A stretch of DNA of 64,000 nt, taken from the NCBI RefSeq assembly GCF_000400465.1, contig NW_008806279.1, positions 62,001 through 126,000 on the forward strand. The letters are read 5' to 3'. The position numbers and the translations under genes were made by a program. Of this stretch, positions 1-11,010 are shown piece by piece (position 1 is the stretch's first letter; every line of letters begins with the position of its first letter). Source of the DNA: Wallemia ichthyophaga EXF-994 (Eukaryota; Basidiomycota; Wallemiomycetes; Wallemiales; Wallemiaceae). The notes under the pieces were generated by a model that searched no databases, was not told the origin of the DNA, and saw only the letters and a program-made list of their open reading frames with translations.

Positions 1-538
1 CTTCTATTAACAAATGCTGGCCAATCTCAGCAGCGAATTCAACATCGTCTGACCTGTGCGCTGCATTACGCGATCTTCTATGGGACTGATTCTTGTGTGC
101 TGGTGCTGTGGGTACAGCGAATGGTTGTGGGGAGTTGGCAGCTGTGCTGAGAGCGAATGAGGAGGTGGAAGGGAGAGTGGGGATGATAGTAGAGTCTGAG
201 GTATTTGCAGGTGAATTAACTGAGTTGTGTTCACTCTGATTGTGCTCGCTCTCCAATTTCATCACTGTCGCTCTCAATTCTTCCACCTTGTCAGCGTAAT
301 TGGGGTCATTGGGGTCGTCGGGATTGCTGTCTACACCTTCAATAAGCCCAGATAATTCTTGACGCTGTTTAAGCAGAGATTCCCCCAATCTGCCTGTATT
401 TGCGAGCTGCGTGTCCTTCTGCGCGAGAAGATGCGCGAGCTGACGGCGCAATTGCTTTTCACCGAGATTATCTGGTGGCACTGGATTGAGCTTAAATTGC
501 GTTGGCTGGCTCGCATCACCAGATTGGAATATATCCAT
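1..538 (-). CDS. Coiled-coil protein with CC1-box motif, 5' end only (partial)
   Basis: An open frame runs from an ATG at 538 to the window edge with no stop, so only the first ~179 residues are seen. Residues ~29-65 are heptad-like (LAQKDTQLANTGRLGESLLK). A Ser/Pro/Asn-rich linker follows. The last visible residues, at 10-34, read AAEIGQHLL, which fits the CC1-box AAxxGxxLL of dynein-activating adaptors (BICD, HAP1/TRAK, Spindly), where it binds dynein light intermediate chain. The exact family is not recognised. The coding frame is secure; the adaptor role is inference because the coiled coil that should follow lies outside the window. Confidence 0.6.
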   Translation of the reverse strand, partial: MDIFQSGDASQPTQFKLNPVPPDNLGEKQLRRQLAHLLAQKDTQLANTGRLGESLLKQRQELSGLIEGVDSNPDDPNDPNYADKVEELRATVMKLESEHNQSEHNSVNSPANTSDSTIIPTLPSTSSFALSTAANSPQPFAVPTAPAHKNQSHRRSRNAAHRSDDVEFAAEIGQHLLIE

Positions 539-815
539 CTGCTCTTGAGCGTAAGTTGCAGAGAGGGAAACGCGTTTTAAAAAATAAAAATAAAAAGTAA
601 AACACAGAAATGTCTTTTATATTGTATAATCTAATAATTTACGCGTATGTTTGCTGTGTTTGGGATTATTTTGGGTGAAGTTGGTGGAGATGTCAAGGGA
701 GAAGACATTGAGGGAGATCAGGGATTTGAAATAGAAGGCGCTAACGGGGTGTATTGAGGTATATACGCAGTAATAACCGTTGCGCTATTCAATCCACTCT
801 TCCACTCGTACCACC

Positions 816-3327
816 ATGGCTTCTCTATTCCCAAAGCCACCAAAGTCACCAAAGCCACCAACAGATAAAGCTCTACGGCGATGGGTGAGCACGGACAGCC
901 TCCACTCCTCCCGCTATGCTTGGCCCTTCCTGGCAAAGCCCAGATCCACCAGCAATCTCCATGCCATACAGACGTTGAAGTTGGTAGATAAGCCGACAGC
1001 AGTAGACGCAGCCACGGGGGAACACGCAGCCACGCCGCCACCAACACCCACACGCCGCACACCTCACAAAAAGTTCATTCGCCCCAGCCAGCCATTCTAC
1101 CACCGCGTCAACGAGTACGTAGGGCGGTTTAAAGGGCTAGTCAAGCTGGAGCAGCAAGCGAGTGAGCACAAATTCAATAACAGGATGCATGAGTGGCCAC
1201 TTGACAAACTGAAGCAAGAGGGCTATGTCATTACTGACTTGAGTGCTTGCCACGCCAGGAGGAAGTGGGGGAAACCCAGTGCCATTTTTCAGCTCAATCC
1301 GGGTCATTTGCTGCCCTCTCACAGATTCAGGAAGGGTGAGACTGTCACGTTGAGCGAGTTAAGTGAGTTGAGTGAGGTGGATGCAAATGCAAATGCAAAT
1401 GCCTCCGATGTCCCCCGAAAATGGTCAGGAACCGTCGATTCAGTCTCGCCCACACACATACAGCTCCTGTTTGACAGACGCGTCCCTATCACTGCCGATG
1501 CCAGGTACAGAATCGATATGGCACTCGCAGATGTCCTCTACAAACGCTCTTTGGAGGCGCTCGAATCGCTCTGTCTCGATCCAGTAGAGCAGGCCAAGGT
1601 GTCTGATAGTGCGCTTAAAGGGACGCATCTGTGTGATGTTATCCTGAATACTGGCAATTCTGCCAACACCACCAACACAAACTATCAAGGTATTTTCGCG
1701 AATGACTGCTGGATGCGAAGCTGGGCATTACGTTACTCGCGTGCAGATCCACTCGCTATAGAGGGAGATCCCGAGCTATCACTGAATGCGCGGCAGATCC
1801 AAGCGGTAGCGCTAATGATTGGCAACCGGGCCTCACTCATACAAGGACCACCAGGGACGGGCAAGACGGCGACTATCTCGCACAGCATCGCTCTGATGAA
1901 GCAGCACTTTCATATCCCCCACCCCATCCTCATCGCCGCATACACCAACGTCGCCACCGACAACATTGCGTCTATCCTATCTGCGGCGGGGATGAAAATA
2001 ACCCGTCTGGGGCATGTCAGCAGAGTAGCGCCTGAGCTTCATACCCACACTCTCGCAGCACAAGTCGAGGCTCATCCGCGCTACACGCATGTCAAACACG
2101 CGCGATATAGGAGCGAAGGGCTATTCAGACGTGCAGCTTCGACGAATTCGACGGCTAATGCCACTTCTAGTCTGATGAAAGGTGGGTGAAGTGTGAGTAG
2201 AGTTTAATCCAACTCACTTTTTTCCTATCCTATGTTATTGTTGCACTGCAGAACAGCTCTATGAAGAAGCGCGCCAACAGAGACGAACCGCAGGGCGGAT
2301 AGTACGGGAGATGCAACAAGACATAATCCGCAATGCGGATGTAGTGTGTGCGACGTGCATAGGTGGAAATGCGCGGGAGCTATCAAGTGTAGATTTCCCA
2401 ATAGTGTTTATAGACGAGGCGAGCCAGGCTACTGAGCCCACCACGCTAATCCCGCTCATGAAGGGGTGTTCGCACATGTCGATAATAGGGGACCATAAAC
2501 AGCTAGCGCCAATTATCACATCTGAGGAGGCTTCCAGACAGGGTTTGTCTGTTTCGTTGTTCGAGCGCCTCATTGAGACTAGTAGCGTGCCTTCAGTGAT
2601 GCTCGACGTGCAGTACCGCATGCACCCCGATCTCAGCTCTATTCCCAACACCATTTTCTACGACAGTCAGCTGGTGGATGGATGCATGCGAAGGAGTGTG
2701 GATGCTAGCAATGGTGGCAGTAGTGGCCACCTACTCCCCGCATACAAACCCCCGCGTTCCGCATACCTGCGCGACGGGGCAGCGCTTGCTTTTGTGAACC
2801 ACGAGCACACGGAGACGCGCGACGGGGAGTCAACGCTTAACGAGGGGGAGGCAGGTGTGATAATGGGGCTAGTTACCGATTTATTCAAACAGAATATGGA
2901 TATACGCGGGTGCGATATAGGTATCGTTAGCCCGTATGTCGCGCAGACACTCGAGTTGCTGCATCTGCTCAACCGCGACGCGCACTGGCGGCGACAGTTC
3001 GAGGGCGTACTCGGGGCACAGCGCTTGCACGAGCTCGCTGACATCGAGGTTAAGACGGTCGATGGGTTTGAGGGGCGCGAGAAGCAGGTGATTATACTCT
3101 CGTTAACACGCTCTAATGAGCGCGGGTTTATTGGGTTCTTGGACGACCCTCGTCGCGCTAATGTCGGCCTCACTCGGGCGAAACGCTGCCTCATGGTCGC
3201 GGGGAATGCAAGCACTCTGGTGAAAGGTGTCGTCGGTGCTGGCAGAGAAAGCGCGCTGTGGAGAGACCTGATTGGGCTATGCCGGAGCAAAGGGGCGTAT
3301 GTGGAGTATGACGAGTGTAGAGTATAG
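816..3327 (+). CDS. UPF1-like superfamily 1 helicase
   Basis: Two exons, 816-2181 and 2252-3327, give 813 aa. The ATG at 816 sits in a good context (CCACCATGG); an upstream in-frame ATG at 780 is less likely. Motifs in order: Walker A QGPPGTGKT, DEAS (motif II) in FIDEASQATEP, GDHKQLAP (III), QYRMHP (IV), VDGFEGREK (V), and GLTRAK with a preceding Arg-rich loop (VI). The core looks most like UPF1, but the UPF1 Cys/His domain is absent; the N-terminal ~300 residues resemble the 1B-domain region of IGHMBP2/Hcs1. It probably unwinds DNA or RNA 5'-3' using ATP. Which paralogue it is (Hcs1-like or a UPF1 relative) I cannot settle. Confidence 0.85.
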
Positions 3328-3366
3328 AGTAGAGTGTAGAAATAGAAATAGAAGACAATGCATCTC

Positions 3367-3866
3367 TTAGTCCTGCCCGAGCAGAGTGTTGAACAGCGGC
3401 TTCTCACCCCAAGGGAAAGTCTTTTCGAGTTTGCGGAGGTAAGGGTAGGCGACCTTCTCCGGCTCCTCGCCGCCGTTTTCTTCGACGACGTGGTGGTGGT
3501 GAGCCTCGTGGGCTTCTTCGAGGTTCTTGGTCCAGAGAGCGCCGAGGAGACCTGATGGCAGTTAGAAACGGTGGTTAGAAACGGTGGCTGGTGCACGCTG
3601 AGCACTCACACCCAGGGAGAGCGACGTAGAGTGAGATCTTTCTCCACAATTCACTCGATTCTGAGGAGAATATGAGAAATTGGGTATAAACTGCGCTTAT
3701 CAAGCTCACCGTGTGCGTGTTCACTCGTCGCTGCTCTCTTATGCATGAAGCCGGATTCGCCTTCGACGGGGACAACGATTCCATCAGCGCCTCTGGGAGT
3801 GCTGGAGGAGGCGTATCTACGTTGAGCGTGTGCTGGGAGTCTGAGTGCTCTGCGTGCAATGAACAT
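3367..3866 (-). CDS. COX13: Cytochrome c oxidase subunit VIa (Cox13)
   Basis: Three exons in coding order: 3866-3710, 3660-3610, 3551-3367; 130 aa. The N-terminus (MFIARRALRLPAHAQRRYAS) is a mitochondrial presequence. Then comes the family core ELWRKISLYVALPGCLLG, which contains the single membrane helix, and a C-terminus ending FPWGEKPLFNTLLGQD. It is a peripheral subunit of complex IV in the inner membrane that tunes activity and dimer stability. The 51-nt second exon holds half the conserved core and is supported by GTGAGT/AG borders on both sides. A His cluster (AHEAHHHH) follows the helix. Confidence 0.92.
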
Positions 3867-3925
3867 GGTGGTTTGAGACCAAGATGGATTTATGGGGAGC
3901 AATACAAAATACACAAATACACCAG

Positions 3926-4691
3926 CTAATGATGGGATATTCTAGATATTACGACGGCTAAGAGCAGAAGGAGGGCCCAGCGCCATTTATCCCAGAGACT
4001 GCGTTGTGGATTCGATGGTGAGTGGTGGGTGAGTGTTGGGTGCGCCGGGGACGGCGAAGGCGGCACGAGCGGATGAGGAGCAGCCTTGTCTAATATCTCA
4101 TCGAGAGATGGACTGGCGTGTGGCTCAATTAGATCAGAAAACACCTCTGCGAATTGCTTGTTTTGCCTGTTTACGCTTCTCGACTTGGACGCCATCAGCA
4201 GCCTCTCTGAACGCGTCGAATGAATCCCCCCAGTGCCAATCTCATCGTCTAGAAAGAAAGAAAGTAAACCGGTCAGAATACTCGCAACACTCCATGCTGG
4301 ATTCCAAGAGGCGGGATGGAACGAAGAGAAGGTGGTGCAGATGCTGGTATTTACTTGAAACCTCCCTGAAGGCGTAATCATTTTAATTTCAGGCGGTTTG
4401 AATGGGTATTGCGCGGGGAACGAGAGGGTGCCTGGGCAAGTTGAACGGGATATAAGCGGATAAAGGAAACACACCATGATACTCTCCTCCAGTATAATCA
4501 CTATCTGGCGGACCACGCAGAACATAATGCCACTTGAGTATGTCCCTCTCATCGGGCCTAGCGAAACCAAATGGAGGTGGCTGGTCCTCCATCGCGATAT
4601 TCTCCTTCATTAGACGTTTTCTAGCTGCAGGAGTGGCCCTAGAGGATTGTTTGAGTGAGATTTTATTCTTTTTACAAGAATATTCTCACAT
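3926..4691 (-). CDS. UBC6: Ubiquitin-conjugating enzyme E2 J2 type, tail-anchored (Ubc6)
   Basis: Coding exons 4691-4690 (only AT of the start codon), 4638-4475 and 4431-3926 give 223 aa starting MATPAARKRLMKE. The UBC fold is clear: ILKWHYVLRGPPDSDY, FPAQYPFKPPEIKMITP and the active-site region NTSICTTFSSFHPASWNP, with catalytic Cys in SIC. The C-terminus is a hydrophobic anchor (WALLLLLAVVISRIS) ending at the stop, as in ER Ubc6 of the ERAD pathway. The first intron (GTGAGA...CTCTAG) splits the ATG between T and G; without it no ATG lies in frame before residue 10. A second, anchorless relative lies at 38044-39057. Confidence 0.9.
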
Positions 4692-5061
4692 TTGGTTGAT
4701 TGGTGGACTGGTACAAGTTGAATTGCTCAACACAACGGCCATCAGGTCAATCACAATTACTCAATGATGAATTGAATCCATCTGTAGATTCCTGCTGGTA
4801 GGCTTAGGTGGCTGTGAAGCTGCTAGAGAAACCGTAGTGTCTGTGTCAGTTTAGAACGGATATCTGAGAGTAAAGTGAATTCAAAGGATTACAAGGTATC
4901 TCAGTAATTCCTAGTAATTCCTAGTAATTCTTAATTGTCTCAAGCAAATTCAAGTCATTTCAATTACATTTCAAGTCATTGGATCTTGTACACATATTAA
5001 TAGATAGTTTCCATCTGCAGAAATCAAGTCAGCCACTCTAGCAAATAACAAGCCATCCACA
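4692..5061. other. Intergenic stretch without a gene
   Basis: These 370 bases lie between the 5' end of UBC6 and the 3' end of the Roadblock gene. The sequence is AT-rich and includes a short imperfect repeat of TAATTCCTAG near 4904-4932. I see no open frame with coding character. It should hold the UBC6 promoter and 5' UTR. Confidence 0.6.
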
Positions 5062-5379
5062 CTAACCACTAGACAAGATAATTTCGTGCTTCTTATTCCT
5101 AATCCTTACCAGCTTTATGTCTTGCTACGGTGGCTCATTCAACAGGTAATCACGACAAGGAAAGGCCAAACTCACAGACTCAGTCTCCTCCACCTCCCTG
5201 AGATTGTCTGTGATCGACCAAATAATATTTCTACACGCCTTTGCATACTTCTTGCCCTGATCGCCATCAAAGATATTCCCGTGTATTTCAATTATACGGC
5301 CATCTCCTCTATCTAACACAAGGATTCCCTTAACTGGCTTGCATTCGAGCAGCCTGTGTATTCCTTCACTCTCGACCAT
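5062..5379 (-). CDS. Roadblock/LC7-type dynein light chain-like protein
   Basis: Two exons, 5379-5176 and 5124-5062, give 88 aa. The start MVESEGIHRLLE is chosen because it matches the family N-terminus; an upstream ATG at 5418 would overlap HOM3. The core VKGILVLDRGDGRIIEI is the Roadblock beta-hairpin, followed by a helix and the second exon IRNKKHEIILSS, which matches the family's final strand (RIRTKKHEI). The intron has GTGAGT/TAG borders. Family members dimerise on dynein intermediate chain; some act as GTPase regulators instead. Its start codon is 37 bp from that of HOM3, which runs the other way, so the two genes probably share a promoter. Confidence 0.85.
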
Positions 5380-5416
5380 TGATAGATTCCTAGATGGCGG
5401 TTGTCCAGCTACCACC

Positions 5417-7163
5417 ATGACTCACTCCCCACCAAACTGGATTATACAGAAATTTGGTGGTACTTCCATTGGCAGGGCTCTTGATTCCATCGTTGACCAC
5501 ATCGTCCCCCAATACTTCCCTGCTTCAAACGTCGTTCTCGTTTGTAGCGCTAGATCCGGTGCCTCCAAGGACACCGGCACCACCAATCTTCTCTTAAAAG
5601 CCGCGACCGAGGCTCTCACTCCGCGGAATAGCCCAAACTCTCCTTCCGCTCCAGGAACTCCAGGCACTCCATCTGCCCTCACTAGACCCAGGTTCGGCAG
5701 TCCCCAGCAATCCAGATCTGCGTCTCCCACAGGCTTCAGCCATAGCAACCTCGACGACAGCCTTAGAAAGCTCTCTCTCTCCAGAAGCACGCTCGATCAA
5801 CCTGACTTTGTCCTTACCGCCAACATACTCCGTGAGGAGCACTTCAGCGCGGCAAGAGACTTGATCAAGAATGACAACGTTAGAATATCTGTTGAGGCTG
5901 ATATCTCTGCTGACTGTGACAGCCTCTGCGAATTCCTCAACGCAGCTCAAATCATCGACGAAATTAGTCCTCGTTCCAAAGACGCTATTGTTGGTCTTGG
6001 TGAGCGTTTGGCCTGTCGTTTAGTTTGCGCTGCACTCGCTGATCGTGGAATACCCAACGAGCTTGTCAGTTTGGAGGGTGTTGTCGATGCTTTTGTCGAA
6101 GGCGGCTGCTCCTCCGATGACAACAACAACACTACACTCGACCAAGGCTTCTACACCAGACTGGCACAGAGGCTGGGAGAGCGTCTGCGCAAGTGTGATG
6201 GTAAGGTTCCCGTCGTCACTGGTTTCTTCGGCCCCGTCCCCGGTTCTCTCTTACAGCAAGTGGGGAGAGGTTACACCGACCTCTGTGCGGCGTTGTGTGC
6301 TGTCGGTTTGAATGGCGGTGAGCTGCAGATTTGGAAAGAGGTTGACGGTATCTTCACCGCAGATCCCCGCAAAGTCGTTACAGCTCGTCTTGTCCCCATC
6401 ATCACTCCAGACGAGGCTGCTGAGTTGACTTACTACGGCAGCGAGGTCATCCACCCCTTCACAATGGACCAGGTCATTAGAGCCTCCATCCCGATTCGCA
6501 TAAAAAACGTCCTCAATCCACTCGGTCCTGGTACCGTTATCTTCCCTGACGCGAACAACGCCCACGACGCTCGTAACGCACACAACCCTGGCGAAGAAGC
6601 AAGCGAGGCTGTCAAAGCGCAGCATTCAGGCATCGTATCGAGCAAATTGCCCACAGCTGTAACCGTAAAGGACAACATACTAGTTCTCAACGTGCACTCG
6701 AATAGGAAGACAATGTCACATGGCTTCCTGGCCAAGATATTCACTACTCTCGATAGATATGGTGTGTGTGTGGATCTTATTAGCACGTCTGAAGTGCACG
6801 TCAGTATGGCTATCCACGGATCGAATTCGAGCAAGCGCTCGTTCGATAGACTGGTCAAAGAGCTCGAGTCTATTGGGACCGTCGATGTGCATGAAGATAT
6901 GGCCATCTTGTCTCTCGTTGGTCGCGCTATGAAACACGCTGTCGGTATCGCTGGAAAAATGTTCAGCGTGCTCGCTGCGGGGAATGTCAATATCGAGATG
7001 ATTTCACAGGGTGCGTCTGAGATCAATATTTCGTGCGTCGTGCAGGAATTGGATGCAATCAAGGCAATGAATATCATACATCAGGTGAGATCGCCGTGGT
7101 TGCTTTGGTTGCACTGACTAATACTACCAGGCCTGTTTAAACATCAACAGTAACAGCATCTAA
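5417..7163 (+). CDS. HOM3: Aspartokinase (aspartate kinase)
   Basis: Exons 5417-7084 and 7131-7163 give 566 aa. The ATG at 5417 is in ACCACCATGA context; the next exon adds only ten residues (ACLNINSNSI). The enzyme phosphorylates aspartate, the first step towards threonine, methionine and isoleucine. Seen: KFGGTSIGRA at the N-terminus (substrate/ATP site), GLGERLACRL, GRGYTDLCAALCAVGL and EVDGIFTADPR, then two C-terminal ACT domains (from about residue 410, with NVNIEMISQGASEINISCVV) that normally bind threonine for feedback. A Ser/Pro-rich insert at ~63-120 (NSPNSPSAPGTPGTP) is typical of fungal enzymes. Confidence 0.95.
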
Positions 7164-7343
7164 CCTGTGAACTTGCTATCCTACTATTTTCTCCCGACAC
7201 CTTATCAGAATAGAAAATTTTATGCATTTGTATTTGTCTTGGTTGTTAATCGTGTTTCGATATTGTCTTTGGTATTCTGGCAAACAAAAGAAGCCACGCT
7301 ATACATCCTCTCTTATAACCACACCACCATCATCGATATACCC

Positions 7344-10299
7344 ATGACACATCTCTCGGTGAATGCAGAGAACGCAGCAAAAGCAGAGAATTTCGCAAAC
7401 AAGCTTCCCAGTCCGCACACTGCCACGAAGCTGCTCAGTGACCCACTCGCACTCCTCCCGCCGATCCTATCCGTCGACGATGTGCACGCGCTGTTGACAC
7501 CCGAGCGAGGAGAGGCAACGCAGACGCCTACACGCACACTGAGCGCTGGGGAGAAGGAGCGACTGGTGAATCGGGCGCTAAGCGAGGCGGTGTCATGGAC
7601 AAATCTAGCTCTGCTCGACTGCGTGTTAGGTGCAGTAGGGCGGCGGTGGGTGAATGTCGATCTGCGCGATAACGAGCGCACGCCCATGCTCGTAGTGGCC
7701 GCTGCGTCGTGCTGGCTCGATGGGATAGCTCTTTTGCTTGGCGCCGGTGCCGATCCCAACGCGAGCGACAGTCGTGGGTCAGCCATTACGTTATCCGCAC
7801 GCCTCACAATAACATGACTGCAGAATCGTGGACGGCACTGCATTGGTCGGCTATTAACTCGCATAGTCAGCCAGACGTCTGTGCGCGCATTGTCGCACTC
7901 CTCCTCCACCACGGCGCTTCGCCTCTTCTCACCTCTAGCAAGGGACGCACCGCGAGGGATATCGCACCCGTTTCAAACGATATCGGTGAACTACTCGACG
8001 GGGCACAGGAGCAAGCGGCTGCGCAGTCCAGTTCCGACCTCTTCTCACTCTCGCAAGCGTCGCTCACACCGTCGCATACGCCGCGTACTAAACTGCGAGC
8101 GCGCGAGAAGAAGGCAGCGCGCAACACGTCGATTCTTCACCACGCAGCAGACGAACTCGGCTTCGACCGCGCGCTGGTCCACGACGCAGCACCAGGAGAG
8201 GGTCACGCGGAGGGTGAGGAGGAGGATGAGATGGAATTAGCTGATGGAATGTCGCGGGTATTCGATTGGAGTGTGTGTCTACCCCACCAGATGCTCATTA
8301 TCAATCCCGACACTCTACAGCTGGCCATAGATGCCCTCCTCGCGCTCCCGTCGCACCCTCGTCCCATAGCCTACGCAAGCGCACCTGCCAGTGCACTCTT
8401 CTTGTGGCAGCGATACGCCACCCATTACGGCGATCCTGGTGGTGAGCTCTCCTCGCTCATTTTCGACCATGCCGTTGAAAACATCGAACAGCGCGCATCA
8501 GCTGCCGCTGATAATCTCCCAGCACTCGCTTTTTGGTTGCACAACGTGACATTATGGCTCTACTTCATCGGCGCAGACGGGACGTTATGCGAGTTTCACG
8601 ACATGCAGGCTATCTTGGCCGATTTGCTTAACGAGATACACGTCTTTGTCGTGCGACTCGTCGAACGCAGACTGGATGCCCTTCTCGACTCCCTCATTCT
8701 CGACTTTAATAGCATGCCTGAACTAGATGATGTCCGACTCGACGGCGAGTGGAGGATCGTGCGTGCGCTCACTAGGCGCAAGGATGGCGCTAAAAGCCCT
8801 GGAAAGAGAGGTCTCGGACATCGAAGAAACGGTGGCGGAAGCTTGTCCAGCAGCATTTTCGGGATGGGCGGTGGTGGTGGATCGACGAGTTCGTTTGCAG
8901 ATATTTTCAACGGCAGTAATAACAAGAATGAAAAGAAGGAAAAACACTCGGATTCACTCGGACCTACCTCGCCGGCATCCCCCAGATCACCATCATTTGA
9001 CGAGGCTACAAAACGGCGGCCGATTAGCACATCCATTTTGCCTTCAGATACCACCTTGCCCAGTTCGCCATCTCTGTCGTCTTTAGCAAATGCAGGTAAT
9101 TCAGGTACCCACGACACGATCGGCGACAAGTTTAAGAAGATCAATGTAGAAGACATTGACAACGGCTCACCCAAGAAGCTCACCCATCTACTCAACTCGA
9201 CTCTGCTAGTATTAGAGCAATACAATGTGAATGAGGCGACGATAGTGCAGATTTTCTCTCAAATCCTCTACTGGACGTCTAGCGAGGTATTTAACCGTGT
9301 GATAACCAATAAGAGGTACTTCAGCCGTAGCCGTGCGACAATGATTCGCTTCAACCTGAGCGCGATTGAGGAGTGGGTGAAAATGAACAAATTGCCAGCG
9401 AGCATATTCAATCACCACTTCGCACCTCTCATGCAAATGCTACAGTGGCTGGGATGTCTGTCGGCGATGACGGATTTCTGCGCACTCATTTCGACCCTAC
9501 AGGGTTTGCGCCAGCTCAACCCAACCCAGTTGCACAAGATGCAGAAGGAGTATCGCCACGAGGCAGCTCCCGTCGTTGAGAGCCGCATGAGCGCTGAGTG
9601 TGTCGCTTACCTCGATCAGCTCGTGCAGGCGTGGGACTCGCGTAGGTGTTCCGCTGATTCGCAGCAAACCCACCCAACCCCAGGCGTGCCGGCCAAGACG
9701 ATGAACCATGTTGACTACCTATACCCAAACTCGGATAGTGCACCCACTCAGCAAAACGGAGTTGGAGTTGGAGTTGGTCTCGGATTAGGACTGGGTGTGC
9801 AGCCGAGTACCGCCACCAGCAGTAGTAACAGTAATATTAACAGTAATAGAAACAGTCACAGTCACAGTCATAGTGCCACAGGCGATGCGTATATGCCCCC
9901 ACCTTTGCCAGAAAACTTTGGGGAGCAGGTCGACAGCAGGTGAGTAGACGTTCTCCACACTCCATTTTCGACAGAAGCGCAACAAAATGGCTAACACGAC
10001 CAAGGTACATGCTGCCATTCGAGCTGCCGAGCGACCTGGAACACCTGCAGTGGCGGCGTAGGAAGTCGGCGCAGACGGCCGATACGACTGACACCCCCAG
10101 GATGGCGTCTCTCGGCGCGCTTGACGATGACCTCCTCTCTGTTCCCACTTCCCGCCCGGCGTCGCGCGCTTCGTCGACGCATTCATCCTCCCCTCTCGCG
10201 CACAATGCGCACACCGCTCAAGTCACCATCACACCGGATGTACCGCAGGATATTTTGACTCGTATCGACAATGCTGTCAGCGAGGGCGTGAAGCGATAG
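7344..10299 (+). CDS. Ankyrin repeat and DIL (dilute) domain protein
   Basis: Three exons, 7344-7773, 7824-9939 and 10005-10299, give 946 aa. Ankyrin repeats fill ~90-215, with the junction of exons 1 and 2 restoring DSQSWTALHWSAINSH. The middle and C-terminal parts form a DIL domain, the cargo-binding fold of class V myosins: FWLHNVTLWLYFIG, YFSRSRATMIRFNLSAIEEW and LMQMLQWLGCLSAMTDFCAL, with the last exon giving RYMLPFELPSDLEHL. Low-complexity Ser/Gly/Asn stretches separate them. Ankyrin-DIL proteins without a motor are known in fungi, including fission yeast; the role is not established. The function here is therefore unassigned. Confidence 0.88.
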
Positions 10300-10401
10300 T
10301 TGCATGATTTAGCGTGTATGCGTGTATTTGTGTATCAAGTATCAAATATTTATAGGATCAATGTTTGACTACATGATTGAATTTGAACTAAATGTTATCT
10401 C

Positions 10402-10998
10402 ATGAATTGCATCGCACTTACATCCAGAGCAACATCTCTACCGACAGAGCTGACACATAAGATTTTCGATAACTATCTGATTCCTACTGAATTAGGGGAC
10501 ATCCCACTAAAGGAGCCCTACTTTACTAACAAATATTGCTGCTTCTTTGCTAAACAGAGCTCAAAAGGTGTAAATATTTTCTGTCACTGGGTTATGCATT
10601 CAAACGTTGTGTTTGAATTTTTCCGCGGAGGTTTTTCCACGACACTGCGAAGTTACAACTGCAATCTTCCAATCTGACTGTAGTGAAGATAAGTCACAAC
10701 TCAGTCGCCCAGCGTAACGTAAACTGATTGGTTATGCATTCAAATTAGTATTGTGTCACTGTCATGTTTCAGAAACAAAGCTAAGTCGCCTGAGCGAATC
10801 GGGGTCTCTGTCAAGCCTAAAGATCATTTCCAATTGAAGGCTCTCAAGGCTTTAATCATAAAATTCTTTGGCTGTATTGAGCCCCACGCCGTTTATCGTC
10901 GGTGTCGGACCAGGTATATTCGTGACTACAGTCTTTTTCTGATGAATACAGCAAATCTACACTTTTTACGCGTTGCATCTGATTTTCTAAGATTTTAA
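10402..10998 (+). pseudogene. Decayed F-box-like gene fragment
   Basis: Frame 10402-10677 begins MNCIALTSRATSLPTELTHK and continues KIFDNYLIPTELGD, an F-box-like start, then stops. A second open stretch, 10753-10998, has similar character (FQLKALKALIIKFFGC) but lies past several stops. No splice pattern I tried joins the two. The stretch lies directly before the duplicated block at 11011. I read it as a broken member of a lineage-specific F-box-like family; it could also be a short expressed gene ending at 10677. Confidence 0.4.
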
Positions 10999-11010
10999 AC
11001 TCAAGTCTGG

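Noticed and set aside
2667-3605. Long minus-strand ORF of 312 codons
   Set aside because: It lies antisense to the UPF1-like helicase and COX13 and is Ser/Arg/Pro-rich without any motif; a shadow of the GC-rich coding frame.
6433-7077. Minus-strand ORF of 214 codons inside HOM3
   Set aside because: Antisense to the aspartokinase ACT region, no start context or family similarity.
8596-9225. Minus-strand ORF of 209 codons inside the ankyrin-DIL gene
   Set aside because: Antisense to conserved DIL sequence; low-complexity Ser/Pro/Leu composition.
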